Notes under the pieces: model-generated
What the model was told of the DNA's origin: nothing
What the model saw: the letters and a program-made list of their open reading frames with translations, nothing else
The model's database searches: none
Position numbers and translations under genes: made by a program
Assembly (NCBI RefSeq): GCF_026625825.1
Contig: NZ_CP113065.1
Coordinates: 1,116,001 to 1,180,000, forward strand
DNA: 64,000 bases
Reading direction: 5' to 3'
Source: Pseudoxanthomonas sp. SL93
GTDB lineage: Bacteria > Pseudomonadota > Gammaproteobacteria > Xanthomonadales > Xanthomonadaceae
Shown: piece by piece, positions 1 through 9,212 of the stretch
Position numbering within the stretch: the stretch's first letter is position 1
Layout: each line of letters begins with the position of its first letter

Positions 1-888
1 CGGGACATGGCCCGCCGCCACGTGCTGCCGCGCGCTGTCGATGTTGTGCTGCGAGTCGTCGAAGAAGATGTCGGCGCCGAAGGCTTCCAGGAACGGACCC
101 TTGTGCCGCCCGCCGAGGAACAATGCCTCGTCCAGGCGCACGCCCCACTCGCGCAGCGTACGGATCACCCGCTCGTGCGCGGGCGCCGAACGCGCGGTGA
201 CCAGCGCGGTGCGGATCGGCGATCGCTCATCGGCCGGGAACACCTGCTGCAACTGGTGCAGTGCCGACAGGAAGTTGCGGAACGGGCCGCCGGAGAGCGG
301 TTCGCGCGCGCGTTGCTGTTCGTGCCGGCCGAATGCCTCGACCCCCTGCTCGCGCGAGATGCGTTCGCTTTCGTCGCCGAAGATGACCGCATCGCCATCG
401 AACGCGATGCGCAGCTGGTGCTCGTGCCGCTGCTGCGGTGCGCCCGCGGGGAGGATGGTCGCCGCGGCGATGCCGTGTTCCAGCGAGCGCCGCACGGACT
501 CCGGGTTGGCCGACAGGAACAGGTCGGTACCGAACGGCTTCACGTAGGGCCAGGTGGGTTCACCGGCGGTGAACGTGGCACGCACGATGCCCAGGCCGTA
601 GTGCTGGATGGAATTGAAAATGCGCAGTCCGGTGTCGGCGGAATTGCGCGACAGCAGGATTACTTCCACCCGTGGCGTGTCTTCGGGCGCACCGGCATTG
701 AGGCCGAGCAGCTTGCGTACCACGGGGAACGCGATGCCGGGGGCCAGCACGTCATCCTCGTGGGTCCGTTGGTAGTCGCTGTAGACCTCGACGCCTTCCC
801 GTTCGTAAAGCGCATGGCTTTCTTCCAGGTCGAACAGGGCGCGCGAGGTCACGGCGACGGTGAGCAGTCGTGGGGTGTTGTCGGCCAT
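1..888 (-). CDS. cytosolic 5'-nucleotidase (cN-I family), 3' end outside window
   Basis: The minus frame is open from an ATG at 888 to the window edge, giving 296 residues with no stop. The product matches the cytosolic 5'-nucleotidase I family (Pfam 5-nucleotidase), which removes the 5' phosphate from nucleoside monophosphates. The N-terminus reads LTVAVTSRALFDLEESHALY, the family's conserved opening. A DGDAVIFGDESE stretch near residue 165 is the acidic loop, and FFDDSQHNI lies near the cut end. No signal peptide is present, so it should be cytoplasmic. It heads a run of minus-strand genes. Family assignment is firm; substrate preference cannot be read from the sequence. Confidence 0.85.
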   Translation of the reverse strand, partial: MADNTPRLLTVAVTSRALFDLEESHALYEREGVEVYSDYQRTHEDDVLAPGIAFPVVRKLLGLNAGAPEDTPRVEVILLSRNSADTGLRIFNSIQHYGLGIVRATFTAGEPTWPYVKPFGTDLFLSANPESVRRSLEHGIAAATILPAGAPQQRHEHQLRIAFDGDAVIFGDESERISREQGVEAFGRHEQQRAREPLSGGPFRNFLSALHQLQQVFPADERSPIRTALVTARSAPAHERVIRTLREWGVRLDEALFLGGRHKGPFLEAFGADIFFDDSQHNIDSARQHVAAGHVP

Positions 889-952
889 GGCGACAGTATC
901 GGCCATGCCGCCATCCGCGCGCGAGCGGTCCCGCCCGCTTGCCGTCGGCGAT

Positions 953-1450
953 TCAGGCCCCGGGCGGCGCGGTCACGCGCAGCAGTGCCGGGGGCCCGCG
1001 CCGGTTGTCCGGCGTCACGGCACGCACCTCGACCTGCAGGTCGAGCGGCTTCTGCTCGGACGGCGGGCCATCGCGCCACATGAAGAGGAATTCACTGCGT
1101 CGCCCATCCACGCGGCCGGCGACGGGACCTTTGGGAAAGATCGCCAGCCCGGCATCGCCCGCGACCACGCGGAACTCGAAACCCAGCTCACGCAACTTGT
1201 AGTCGGTGCCTCGCGGCCATTCCACGCTGACGGTCAGCAGGCCCGTGTCGTCGCAGGACGCATGCCGGGTGCCGACGCCGCGGGTGACGCTGGCCACTTC
1301 CAGCTCGGGCGGCTGCAGATCGCCGGCCACCCCATCCTGCGCCGTCGGCACGACGGGCTTGAACGGGGTGATGCCGGAAGACAGGGAACAGGCCGACGCA
1401 TCGGCCACGCACATCAAGGCGCACAGCGCCCACGCGAACTTCATCTGCAT
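953..1450 (-). CDS. small exported protein of unknown function
   Basis: 165 residues, not recognised. The start is set by a GGGGAGGGG ribosome-binding site five bases before the ATG at 1450; the longer open frame upstream is not needed. Residues 1-20 form a classic signal peptide ending ASA before a cysteine. The preceding residues fit a lipobox poorly, so type I cleavage is more likely than lipidation. The mature part is rich in beta-prone residues and has a second cysteine after THAS-type context near residue 65, so one disulfide is possible. It lies between the nucleotidase and NAD kinase genes with no shared promoter evident. A periplasmic location is inferred. Confidence 0.6.
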   Translation of the reverse strand: MQMKFAWALCALMCVADASACSLSSGITPFKPVVPTAQDGVAGDLQPPELEVASVTRGVGTRHASCDDTGLLTVSVEWPRGTDYKLRELGFEFRVVAGDAGLAIFPKGPVAGRVDGRRSEFLFMWRDGPPSEQKPLDLQVEVRAVTPDNRRGPPALLRVTAPPGA

Positions 1451-1591
1451 CGTGACCCCTCCCCGGGCGGATGCGAACCAGCACGTCACGCGCTGGATAA
1501 CATGGCGCGGGCCTGCCCACAAGTGTGAGGCTATGAGCGCGGTCACCGGCGGCAAGAGGCGGATGGCTGCAGGCCAGCCTCACGACGCCCC

Positions 1592-2362
1592 TCAGACCAT
1601 GAACTGCTCGCTGAGGATGCGTTCTTCCAGGTTGTGTTCGCGGTCGAACAACAGGGTCACCATGCGGTCGCGCGATTCGCGGATGGTCACTTCCACCACG
1701 TCACGGACTTCATGCGAGTCGGCCGTGGCACTGACCGGCCGCTTGTAGGGGTCGAGCACGCGGAAGCGCACCTCGGTGTCGGCCTTCAGGATGGCACCGC
1801 GCCAGCGGCGCGGACGGAACGGTGCGATCGGCGTCAGCGCGATGGTGTGCGAACCCAGCGGCAGGATAGGCCCGTGCGCGGAAAAGTTGTAAGCGGTACT
1901 GCCGGCGGGCGTGGCGGTCAGCACGCCGTCGCAGATCAGTTCGTCCAGGCGGGTTTCACCGTTGAGATCGATCTGGATATGCGCGGCCTGCCGGGTCTGT
2001 CGCAGCAGCGAGACTTCGTTGTAGGCCAGCGAACCGGTGCTGGCACCGGATTCGGTAAGCGCCAGCATTTCCAGCGGCCGCAGCTTGGCCGGCTCGGCGG
2101 CGGCGATGCGGTCCAGCAACCCCTCGGGGCGGTACTGGTTCATCAGGAACCCCACCGTGCCCAGCTTCATGCCGAACACCGGCTTGCCCAGCGCACCGTG
2201 GCGATGCAGCGTCTGCAGCATGAAGCCATCGCCGCCCAGTGCGCACAGCACGTCGGCATCGACAGGCGTGCACACTCCGTGCTCCGCGTTCAACGCCGCC
2301 AGCGCCCGTTGCGCCTCGTCGGCGGGACTGGCAAGGAAGGCGATGCGTGGCGTGGAAGACAT
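1592..2362 (-). CDS. nadK: NAD kinase
   Basis: 256 residues. The enzyme phosphorylates the 2' hydroxyl of NAD to make NADP and is the only committed route to NADP. The family GGDG motif is at residues 43-46 in [10 protein letters not shown], followed by the LGTVGFLMN strand and the AYNEVSLL motif (NE pair) that binds the adenine ribose. The C-terminal half carries [16 protein letters not shown], the second conserved glycine-rich loop. Length is slightly short of the E. coli enzyme (292) but normal for xanthomonads. A gap of 24 bases separates it from the upstream exported-protein gene, so co-transcription is likely. Cytoplasmic. Confidence 0.95.
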   Translation of the reverse strand: MSSTPRIAFLASPADEAQRALAALNAEHGVCTPVDADVLCALGGDGFMLQTLHRHGALGKPVFGMKLGTVGFLMNQYRPEGLLDRIAAAEPAKLRPLEMLALTESGASTGSLAYNEVSLLRQTRQAAHIQIDLNGETRLDELICDGVLTATPAGSTAYNFSAHGPILPLGSHTIALTPIAPFRPRRWRGAILKADTEVRFRVLDPYKRPVSATADSHEVRDVVEVTIRESRDRMVTLLFDREHNLEERILSEQFMV

Positions 2363-2386
2363 CCGTGGCTCCAGGGCGGCCGGGGG

Positions 2387-2995
2387 TCAAGCAGGGGGAC
2401 ACGTGGCGATGGCGGACCGTACGTCCAGCGCCCTGGCGATCTTCGCCGGATCACTGATCAGGAAGGCACCGTGGTCGCGGGCCCAGTAATCATAGGCCAA
2501 CGCACGGACGGCGGGATCGGTGAAGGTGAACGCACCCTCGCGCTCACGCTGCTCAAGCAGCCGGCGCGTGGCATCGAACGCCTCGACGCCCGCCTGCTGG
2601 AACAGCAGGCGTCCGCTACCGAACTGGTCGTACAGCCGCTTCTGGACCTTGGCATTGCCACCCAGCATCTGCAGCGCGGCCTCCCGCCATGCGGGGTCGG
2701 TCGGCAATGTGTAGCCGTTGCCGCTGCAGGCGGCGTACGCCTCAATCTGCGCGATCAGCATACGGCGCTCGTCGTCACTCAGGGCGGTGGCCGCAGCATT
2801 GCCGGCGTACCAGTCCGCCAAGGCCTGGCGCGTGAACAGCGCACGGGCACTGTCGGCCCGTTCGGTCGCTGTCTGCCCGGTGATCTGGTCTGCGTAGACG
2901 GGGACATCACCGACCCGCCCCACCTGCCTGCGTGGCTCGGCGAAGCCTGTTCCCACCATCAGCATCACCGCGACAAGCCACAGGCGCCAGGACAT
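2387..2995 (-). CDS. exported protein of unknown function
   Basis: 202 residues, not confidently recognised. The start at 2995 is chosen because AAGGAGGTGG lies directly upstream at ideal spacing, a much better site than any earlier start. A hydrophobic signal segment occupies residues 4-18. The mature region begins VGRVGDVPVYADQIT, which loosely resembles the N-terminal arm of SurA/parvulin-type chaperones, but no isomerase domain follows. Three cysteines remain, two near the middle and one at the C-terminus (CPPA). It is probably co-transcribed with nadK 24 bases downstream. A periplasmic role is an inference from the signal peptide alone. Confidence 0.6.
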   Translation of the reverse strand: MSWRLWLVAVMLMVGTGFAEPRRQVGRVGDVPVYADQITGQTATERADSARALFTRQALADWYAGNAAATALSDDERRMLIAQIEAYAACSGNGYTLPTDPAWREAALQMLGGNAKVQKRLYDQFGSGRLLFQQAGVEAFDATRRLLEQREREGAFTFTDPAVRALAYDYWARDHGAFLISDPAKIARALDVRSAIATCPPA

Positions 2996-3014
2996 GCGAC
3001 CACCTCCTTGAACG

Positions 3015-3044
3015 AATCGGGGCGACCCGAAGGCCGCCCCGATT
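3015..3044 (-). terminator. hairpin after the glutamate dehydrogenase gene
   Basis: A 10-bp perfect stem (AATCGGGGCG with its complement), one mismatch and two more pairs close a four-base loop. Read on the minus strand it follows the glutamate dehydrogenase stop by about 50 bases. The U-rich tail is weak, so it may be an imperfect terminator. It sits just before the ribosome-binding site of the next gene. Confidence 0.5.
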
Positions 3045-3094
3045 CTAACCATGCCTCATGGCCGGCGTTAAGGCCGGGCGCTTGGCTGCCTGGC

Positions 3095-6000
3095 CTATCG
3101 CTGCGCAGCCAGCTGCGCCAGGCGCTGCACCGCGACAGACGCGGTCGGGTAGTCCAGCGTCTTCTGCGCGGCCAGTTCGTTGAGCATGTTCAACGTGAAG
3201 CGCAGGCCGCTGTCATCACGCCCCAGCCAGGCCTTCACCTTTGCATCGGCATTGGCGCCCGGCATGGACAACACGTGGCCGGTCAGCGTGCGCTGGTGGC
3301 TGGCCAGTTCGTCGCGCAGCACGCCACGGGCGACCGCATGCCAGCGGCCATCCACCTTGAGCGCCTCGATCTGGTCCTGCAGCCACGGCAGGTGCAGCGC
3401 TTCGCCCAGGCGGTAGTGCGCCTTCGACACTTCGACCGGCTTGAGCTTGCGGGCACGCGCCAGTTCGATGATGTCGCAGGAAGGTTCCAGGTACGGCAGC
3501 GCCGCGATCTGGCCGGCCAGGGCCACGCCCAGGCCTTTCTCCTTCCAGTCGCGCAGGCTGGCCTCGTACGCCGGACGCAGCGAATCCGGCAGCACGCCGT
3601 CCGCGGCCCGGATCTCGTTGAGGCCGTCGTGGTAGCGGTCCACCGCCGTGGCGATGGCGGGGATCGGCCCCTGCCGCGTCAGCAGCCAGCGCGTCATGCT
3701 GCGCTGGACGTTCCAGATGACCTGCAGGGCGTCGATCTGCACGGACTCGGGCACCTTGCCGTCCAGTGCGTCGATCTGGTTCCACAACGCACGCGCGTCC
3801 AGCGTCTCGCGGGTGATGGTGAACGCCTTGGCCACTTCCGCCGGCGAGCGGCCGGTGTCTTCCTGCATGCGCAGCAGGAACGTGGCGCCCATGCGGTTGA
3901 TGGTGGTGTTGGTGACCGCGGTGGCGATGATCTCGCGCTTCAGGCGGTGCTTTTCCATCTCGGACGCGTATTTCTTCTGCAGCGGCTGCGGGAAGTAGCG
4001 CTGCAGTTCCTTGGACAGGAAAGGATCCTCCGGGATGTCGGACTCCAGCAGCTGCTGGAATGCCACCAGCTTAGAATAGGACAACAGCACCGACAGTTCC
4101 GGACGCGTCAGGCCCTGGCCACGCGCCTTGCGTTCGGCCAGTTCCGCGTCGGACGGCAGGTACTCGATCTGGCGGTCCAGCAGGCCCTGCGATTCCAGCG
4201 TCTGGATGAAGTGCTGCTTGGAGCCGAGGCGCGAGACGCTCATGCGCTCCATCAGGCTGATGGCCTGGTTCTGGCGGTAGTTGTCCCACAGCACCAGGTC
4301 GGCCACTTCGCCGGTCATGTCGGCCAGCAGCTTGTTGCGCGCGTCCATGCCCAGCTTCTTGGCCTGCACCACGCCATTGAGCAGGATCTTGATGTTCACC
4401 TCGTGGTCGGAGGTGTCCACGCCGGCGGAGTTGTCGATGAAGTCGGTATTGAGCAGCACGCCGTGCTGCGCGGCCTCGATGCGGCCCAACTGGGTCAGGC
4501 CCAGGTTGCCGCCCTCGCCCACCACCTTGCAGCGCAGGTCGCGGCCATCGACGCGCAGCCCGTTGTTCGCCCGGTCGCCCACATCAGCATGGGTCTCGCT
4601 GGCGGCCTTGACGTAGGTGCCGATGCCGCCGTTCCACAGCAGGTCCACCGGCGACTTCAGGATGGCGCTCATCAGTTCGTTGGGCGTCATCGATTTCACG
4701 CCATCGGCGATGCCCAGCGCGGCGCGTACTTCCGGGGTGATGTCGATGGACTTGGCGCTGCGCGGATGGATGCCACCGCCCTTGGAGATCAGCTTGGCGT
4801 CGTAGTCGGCCCAGCTGGAGCGCGGCAACTTGAACATGCGGTCGCGTTCCTTGAACGACCTGGCCGCATCCGGGTTCGGGTCCAGGAAGATGTGGCGGTG
4901 GTCGAAGGCGGCCAGCAGGCGGATGTGTTCGGACAGCAGCATGCCGTTGCCGAACACGTCGCCGGACATGTCGCCGATGCCGACGCAGGTGAAGTCCTCC
5001 GCCTGGCTGTCGCGGTTCATCGCGCGGAAGTGGCGCTTGACCGATTCCCAGGCGCCACGCGCGGTGATGCCCATGCCCTTGTGGTCGTAACCGACCGAAC
5101 CACCCGAGGCGAACGCGTCGCCCAGCCAGAAGCCGTGCGCGATGGCCAGGCCGTTGGCGATGTCCGAGAACGTCGCCGTGCCCTTGTCGGCCGCGACCAC
5201 CAGGTAGGGATCGTCCTGGTCGTGGCGCACTACGTTCACCGGCGGCACGATCCTGTTGCCGACGATGTTGTCGGTGATGTCCAGCAGGCCCTGGATGAAC
5301 AGCTTGTAGCAGGCGATGCCTTCGGCCAGCACGGCGTCGCGGTCGCCGCCCACCGGCGGACGCTTGACGAAGAAGCCACCCTTCGCGCCGACCGGCACGA
5401 TGACGGTGTTCTTCACCATCTGCGCCTTCACCAGCCCCAGCACTTCGGTACGGAAATCCTCGCGACGGTCCGACCAGCGCAGGCCGCCACGGGCCACAGG
5501 GCCGAAGCGCAGGTGTACGCCTTCCACGCGCGGGCCGTACACGAAGATCTCGCGGTACGGGCGCGGCTTGGGCAGGTCGGGCACCTTGGCCGAATCGAAC
5601 TTGAAGCTGATCGTGTGCGCCGGCGAGCCATCCTTGCCCACCTGGTAGAAGCTGGTGCGCAGGGTGGCCTCGATGGCACCCATGAAGCCGCGCAGGATGC
5701 GGTCGTCGTCCAGGCTGGAGACGCGGTCCATCAGTTTCAGCAGTGTCTGGTGCGCGGCCTCCGCCTGCCTGTCGCGACTCTCGCCACGCGCGTCGATCAG
5801 CGGCTGCAGCGCTTTCTGCGTGGCCTCGTCACCAGCGGCCAACGCCTGCAGCTGCTGCGAGAAGCGCACCTGGCCTTCCTTGATCTGCGCCTTGGTCTCG
5901 TTGCCGGTGGCCGGGTCGAAGCGGGCTTCGAACAGTTCCACCAGCAGGCGCGCCAACAGCGGATAACGATTGAGGGTTTCCTCCACATAGGTCTGCGAGA

Positions 6001-8149
6001 ACGGCACGCCGGTCTGCAGCAGGTACTTGCAGTAGCCGCGCAGCAGCGCCACCTGGCGCCAGGCCAGCCCCGCGCCCAGCACCAGCCGGTTGAAGCCGTC
6101 GTTCTCGGCGTCGCCACTCCACACGCGGGCGAACGCTTCCTCGAACGTGGTGGCCAGGCGCTCCACGTCGATCTCGCCGTGCTGCGGCTCGACTTCGAAC
6201 TCCTGGATGTAGCGCGCGCCCTCGGCGGTCTCCAGGCGGAACGGGTGCTCGGAGATCACCCGCAATCCCATGTTCTCCATCAACGGCAAGGCATCGGAAA
6301 GCGGGATGTCGCTTTGCTGGCGATACAGGTTCAGGCGCAGGCGTCCCTGGCCGGGACGCTCGCGATGCGACTCGTGCAGGCTCAGGCGCAGGTCGTCCGG
6401 CCCTGTCAGGCCGGCCAGCAGCTCGACGTCGCGCGCCGCGCCTTCCGGCGACACCACTTCGATGTAACCGGCGGGCAACGCACGGCCGAAACGGCTGGCC
6501 AGCTTGAGGCCCGCGGATTCGCCGTGGCGACCGATCAACCGCTCGCGCAGGTCGTCCTGCCAGTTGCGCAGCAGATGGGCGATGTCGCCCTCCAGCGCGG
6601 ACGTGTCGACATCCACCTGCTCGCCCGCCTTCGGGCGGATGGTGATGTGCAGCTGCGCCAGCGGTGACTCGCCCAGCAGCACGCTGCTGTCGACGTACTC
6701 GCCGCGCATGGCGTCCTTCAGCAGCGATTCGATGCGCAGCCGGACTTCGGTATTGAAGCGCTCGCGCGGGATGTAGACCAGCGCCGAATAGAAACGCCCG
6801 TACCGGTCGCGACGCAGGAACAGCTTGCTGCGTACCCGTTCCTGCAGGCCCAGGATGCCCATCGCCGTGCGGTAGAGTTCGTCGTCGCTGGACTGGAACA
6901 GCTCCTCGCGCGGCAGGGTTTCCAGGATATGGCGCAACGCCTTGCCGCTGTGGCCGCTGGGCGACAGGCCCGACTTCTGCATGACGTACTCGTGGCGCTC
7001 GCGCACCAGCGGGATTTCCCACGGGCGGCGGTTGTAGGCACTGGAGGTGTACAGGCCGATGAAGCGCTGCTCCGCGACGGGATTGCCCTTCGCGTCGAAC
7101 TCCAGCACGCCGATGTAATCCATGTTGCCAGGGCGGTGCACGGTGGAACGGCGATTGGTCTTGGTCAGGATCAGTGCATCGACGGACCCGCCCTGCGGCA
7201 GGTAGTGGGCGGCCAGCGTGTTGACGTTGCGCGGCGGCGTGGTGTCGCCGTGACGCAGCAGGCCCAGGCCGCTGTCTTCAACCGCACGCAGCACGCCCGT
7301 GGCCTTCTCGACCCGGTATTCGCGATAGCCGAAGAACGTGAAATGGTCGGCCGCGGCCCAGCGCAGGAACTCCTGTGCCTCGTGACGCCCCGCGTCGCCC
7401 ACCGGCAGCCGGCGCGTGGCGAAGTCATCGGCCAGGCCGAGCATCTTCTCGCGCATGCTGCCCCAGTCGCGGACGATGGCGCGGACCTCGTCCAGCACGC
7501 CACGCACGCGCTTCTCGATGGCGGCCATCTGGTCGGCAGGCTGGCGGTCGATCTCCAGCAGCATGAGCGATTCCGGCTTGCCTTCGCCTACCGCCGTGAT
7601 CTTGCCCGCCTTGTCGCGGGTGAAGCGCACCAGCGGGTGGCCCAGCACGTGCACGCCAACGCCCATGTCGGCCAGCGCCATGCTCACCGAGTCCACGAGG
7701 AAGGGCATGTCGTCATTGACGATCTGCAGGACCGTGTGCGGCGATTCCCAGCCCTGCCCCTTGGTGCTGGCATTGAACACGCGCACGTTGGCCGTCCCGG
7801 GCTTGCGGTTGCGCGCGAATTCGAGCGTGTTCAATGCAATGGCGGCCCACGCATCGGCGCCATGATGCGGATACTCGTCCTCTTCCATGCGCATGTAGAA
7901 GGCTTCGGCGAAGGCCTGCGTCTCGGCCTGCGACTTGCCCGACACGCGCTTGCGGATCGCCGACAGGATGGGGTCCAGCGAGAACGCCTGCTTCGTCGCG
8001 CCTGCGGTCTTGGCCGCCGCCACATCCGGTCGGGCAGCCACCTTCCCGGTCGGGGTCTTCTTCGGCCCGGCTGCCTTGGCGGCGGCCTTGCCGGATTCCT
8101 TCTTCGGTTTGGGCGGGGTGGCTTTCTTCGAACTGCGCGCAGCGTTCAT
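3095..8149 (-). CDS. gdhB: NAD-specific glutamate dehydrogenase, large (about 180 kDa) type
   Basis: 1684 residues, the usual size for the large bacterial class. It oxidises glutamate to 2-oxoglutarate and ammonia with NAD+, feeding amino-acid carbon into the citrate cycle. Residues 1-65 are an Ala/Lys/Pro-rich tail of low complexity. The catalytic core near residues 885-925 has GGLRWSDRREDFRTEV and then KAQMVKNTVIVPVGAKGG, with the glutamate-binding and catalytic lysines. The ATG at 8149 is chosen because the conserved part starts soon after. It lacks a Shine-Dalgarno sequence: the preceding bases read ACCTCC on the coding strand, the complement of one. A TACAAT box on the minus strand at 8191-8186 could be the -10. 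The gene stands alone and is divergent from the TetR gene. Confidence 0.95.
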   Translation of the reverse strand: MNAARSSKKATPPKPKKESGKAAAKAAGPKKTPTGKVAARPDVAAAKTAGATKQAFSLDPILSAIRKRVSGKSQAETQAFAEAFYMRMEEDEYPHHGADAWAAIALNTLEFARNRKPGTANVRVFNASTKGQGWESPHTVLQIVNDDMPFLVDSVSMALADMGVGVHVLGHPLVRFTRDKAGKITAVGEGKPESLMLLEIDRQPADQMAAIEKRVRGVLDEVRAIVRDWGSMREKMLGLADDFATRRLPVGDAGRHEAQEFLRWAAADHFTFFGYREYRVEKATGVLRAVEDSGLGLLRHGDTTPPRNVNTLAAHYLPQGGSVDALILTKTNRRSTVHRPGNMDYIGVLEFDAKGNPVAEQRFIGLYTSSAYNRRPWEIPLVRERHEYVMQKSGLSPSGHSGKALRHILETLPREELFQSSDDELYRTAMGILGLQERVRSKLFLRRDRYGRFYSALVYIPRERFNTEVRLRIESLLKDAMRGEYVDSSVLLGESPLAQLHITIRPKAGEQVDVDTSALEGDIAHLLRNWQDDLRERLIGRHGESAGLKLASRFGRALPAGYIEVVSPEGAARDVELLAGLTGPDDLRLSLHESHRERPGQGRLRLNLYRQQSDIPLSDALPLMENMGLRVISEHPFRLETAEGARYIQEFEVEPQHGEIDVERLATTFEEAFARVWSGDAENDGFNRLVLGAGLAWRQVALLRGYCKYLLQTGVPFSQTYVEETLNRYPLLARLLVELFEARFDPATGNETKAQIKEGQVRFSQQLQALAAGDEATQKALQPLIDARGESRDRQAEAAHQTLLKLMDRVSSLDDDRILRGFMGAIEATLRTSFYQVGKDGSPAHTISFKFDSAKVPDLPKPRPYREIFVYGPRVEGVHLRFGPVARGGLRWSDRREDFRTEVLGLVKAQMVKNTVIVPVGAKGGFFVKRPPVGGDRDAVLAEGIACYKLFIQGLLDITDNIVGNRIVPPVNVVRHDQDDPYLVVAADKGTATFSDIANGLAIAHGFWLGDAFASGGSVGYDHKGMGITARGAWESVKRHFRAMNRDSQAEDFTCVGIGDMSGDVFGNGMLLSEHIRLLAAFDHRHIFLDPNPDAARSFKERDRMFKLPRSSWADYDAKLISKGGGIHPRSAKSIDITPEVRAALGIADGVKSMTPNELMSAILKSPVDLLWNGGIGTYVKAASETHADVGDRANNGLRVDGRDLRCKVVGEGGNLGLTQLGRIEAAQHGVLLNTDFIDNSAGVDTSDHEVNIKILLNGVVQAKKLGMDARNKLLADMTGEVADLVLWDNYRQNQAISLMERMSVSRLGSKQHFIQTLESQGLLDRQIEYLPSDAELAERKARGQGLTRPELSVLLSYSKLVAFQQLLESDIPEDPFLSKELQRYFPQPLQKKYASEMEKHRLKREIIATAVTNTTINRMGATFLLRMQEDTGRSPAEVAKAFTITRETLDARALWNQIDALDGKVPESVQIDALQVIWNVQRSMTRWLLTRQGPIPAIATAVDRYHDGLNEIRAADGVLPDSLRPAYEASLRDWKEKGLGVALAGQIAALPYLEPSCDIIELARARKLKPVEVSKAHYRLGEALHLPWLQDQIEALKVDGRWHAVARGVLRDELASHQRTLTGHVLSMPGANADAKVKAWLGRDDSGLRFTLNMLNELAAQKTLDYPTASVAVQRLAQLAAQR

Positions 8150-8494
8150 GCAGGAGGTAACTCTACGATTGGTAGTCGAATGGTTATTGTAGCCCTCGCC
8201 GCGATGACAAGACTTGTTGCGAGGCGTCAAAAATCGCGCTTGCATTTCGAGGACCGATTGCCTAGCGACACTTGCCGGATGCCTGCGACTCGCCAGGCGC
8301 CTGGCGGGCATGCGGGTGCGGCGACAAGCGACTCGAAGCTGCCTGCACTTACCATCCGCCACCGCATGGCATGCAACCCCATGCGCCCGCGTTCCTCACG
8401 CCGTCTTTACTTGCAGATGCGCCGCTTTGTGCACGGATCAAGGCGGCTTTCAAGCCTTCCTAAATTCTGAACTGGACGGTATAGTCCAATCGCC
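8150..8494. other. divergent intergenic region between glutamate dehydrogenase and TetR genes
   Basis: 345 bases without a convincing gene. Visible elements are a possible -10 for the glutamate dehydrogenase gene (TACAAT, minus strand 8191-8186), a perfect 16-bp palindrome CGCCAGGCGCCTGGCG at 8291-8306, and the TetR operator/promoter next to 8495. The remaining bases show short open frames only, none with a ribosome-binding site and a family match. Confidence 0.6.
8473..8488 (+). promoter_or_regulatory. inverted repeat and -10 box of the TetR-RND operon
   Basis: TGGAC-GGTATA-GTCCA is a perfect 5+5 inverted repeat, the size expected for a TetR-family operator. It contains TATAGT (8480-8485), a good -10 hexamer, so a bound repressor would block polymerase. 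A start point 6-7 bases past the -10 falls only a few bases before the ATG at 8495. This predicts a nearly leaderless transcript and agrees with the lack of a Shine-Dalgarno sequence. Autoregulation is inferred. Confidence 0.6.
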
Positions 8495-9199
8495 ATGAGC
8501 CCCTCCCCCGCACTGTCCGCGATCGAACAGCGCCGCCTGCGTGTGCACGCGGCGGTCAGGGAACTGCTCAGCGAACAGGGCTTCAAGGTCAGCATGGAGG
8601 CCGTCGCCGCACGCGCGGGGTGTTCCAAGCAGACCCTCTATGCGCAGTTCGGGAACAAGCAGGGACTGCTGCGCAGCCTGATCGAGGAACACCTGGACCT
8701 GGCCACCACGCCGTTGGCGCGCGACGTTGAAGACCCGCGCGGCACCCTGCTGGCGTTCGCCACGCAGCACCTGGAACACCTATGCGACCCGTCGGTGATG
8801 GCCACGAACCGGTTGCTGACTGCGGAAGCGCACCATTTTCCGCAAGAAGCGCAATCCCTCTACCACGATGGCTGCGATACTCTCCAGCAGAGACTCGCCG
8901 ACTGGATAGGGAATGCGATGCGCCAGGGCCGGTTGAGGCATGACGAACCGCACTTCGCCGCGGAGATGCTGCTCGGCATGATCGCCGGTCTCGACCTTGA
9001 AAGGCAGCGCTTCGGCGTGGCGCATCGCGCCAGCGACGAAGCGCGGCAGCGGTGGGCGCGATTCGCGGTGGATGCCTTCCTGCGTGCGTTCTCGCCCGAT
9101 GCGAAACACCGCGCCGATGATGGGCGCACCGATCCACCGACCGTGGTGCGCCTTCGCGCCCCGGGCGGACGCACCACTCCCAAGAACTCGAAAACCTGA
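8495..9199 (+). CDS. TetR/AcrR-family repressor of the adjacent RND efflux genes
   Basis: 234 residues. The N-terminal helix-turn-helix spans about residues 20-55 and includes VSMEAVAARAGCSKQTLYAQFGNK, the typical TetR recognition region. The C-terminal ligand domain resembles the AefR-like class. The last 30 residues are polar and probably disordered. It lies 13 bases upstream of the membrane fusion protein gene in the same direction, so it likely represses its own operon through the inverted repeat overlapping its promoter. Inducer unknown; hydrophobic drugs or bile-like compounds are typical for the family. Confidence 0.85.
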   Translation: MSPSPALSAIEQRRLRVHAAVRELLSEQGFKVSMEAVAARAGCSKQTLYAQFGNKQGLLRSLIEEHLDLATTPLARDVEDPRGTLLAFATQHLEHLCDPSVMATNRLLTAEAHHFPQEAQSLYHDGCDTLQQRLADWIGNAMRQGRLRHDEPHFAAEMLLGMIAGLDLERQRFGVAHRASDEARQRWARFAVDAFLRAFSPDAKHRADDGRTDPPTVVRLRAPGGRTTPKNSKT

Positions 9200-9212
9200 A
9201 ACGGAGCTTCCC

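Noticed and set aside
1634..6667. Plus-strand open frame of 1677 codons opposite NAD kinase and glutamate dehydrogenase
   Set aside because: Composition is low-complexity Arg/Gln/His/Val typical of the antisense frame of high-GC genes. No family segments are present, while the opposite strand encodes two recognised enzymes across the same bases.
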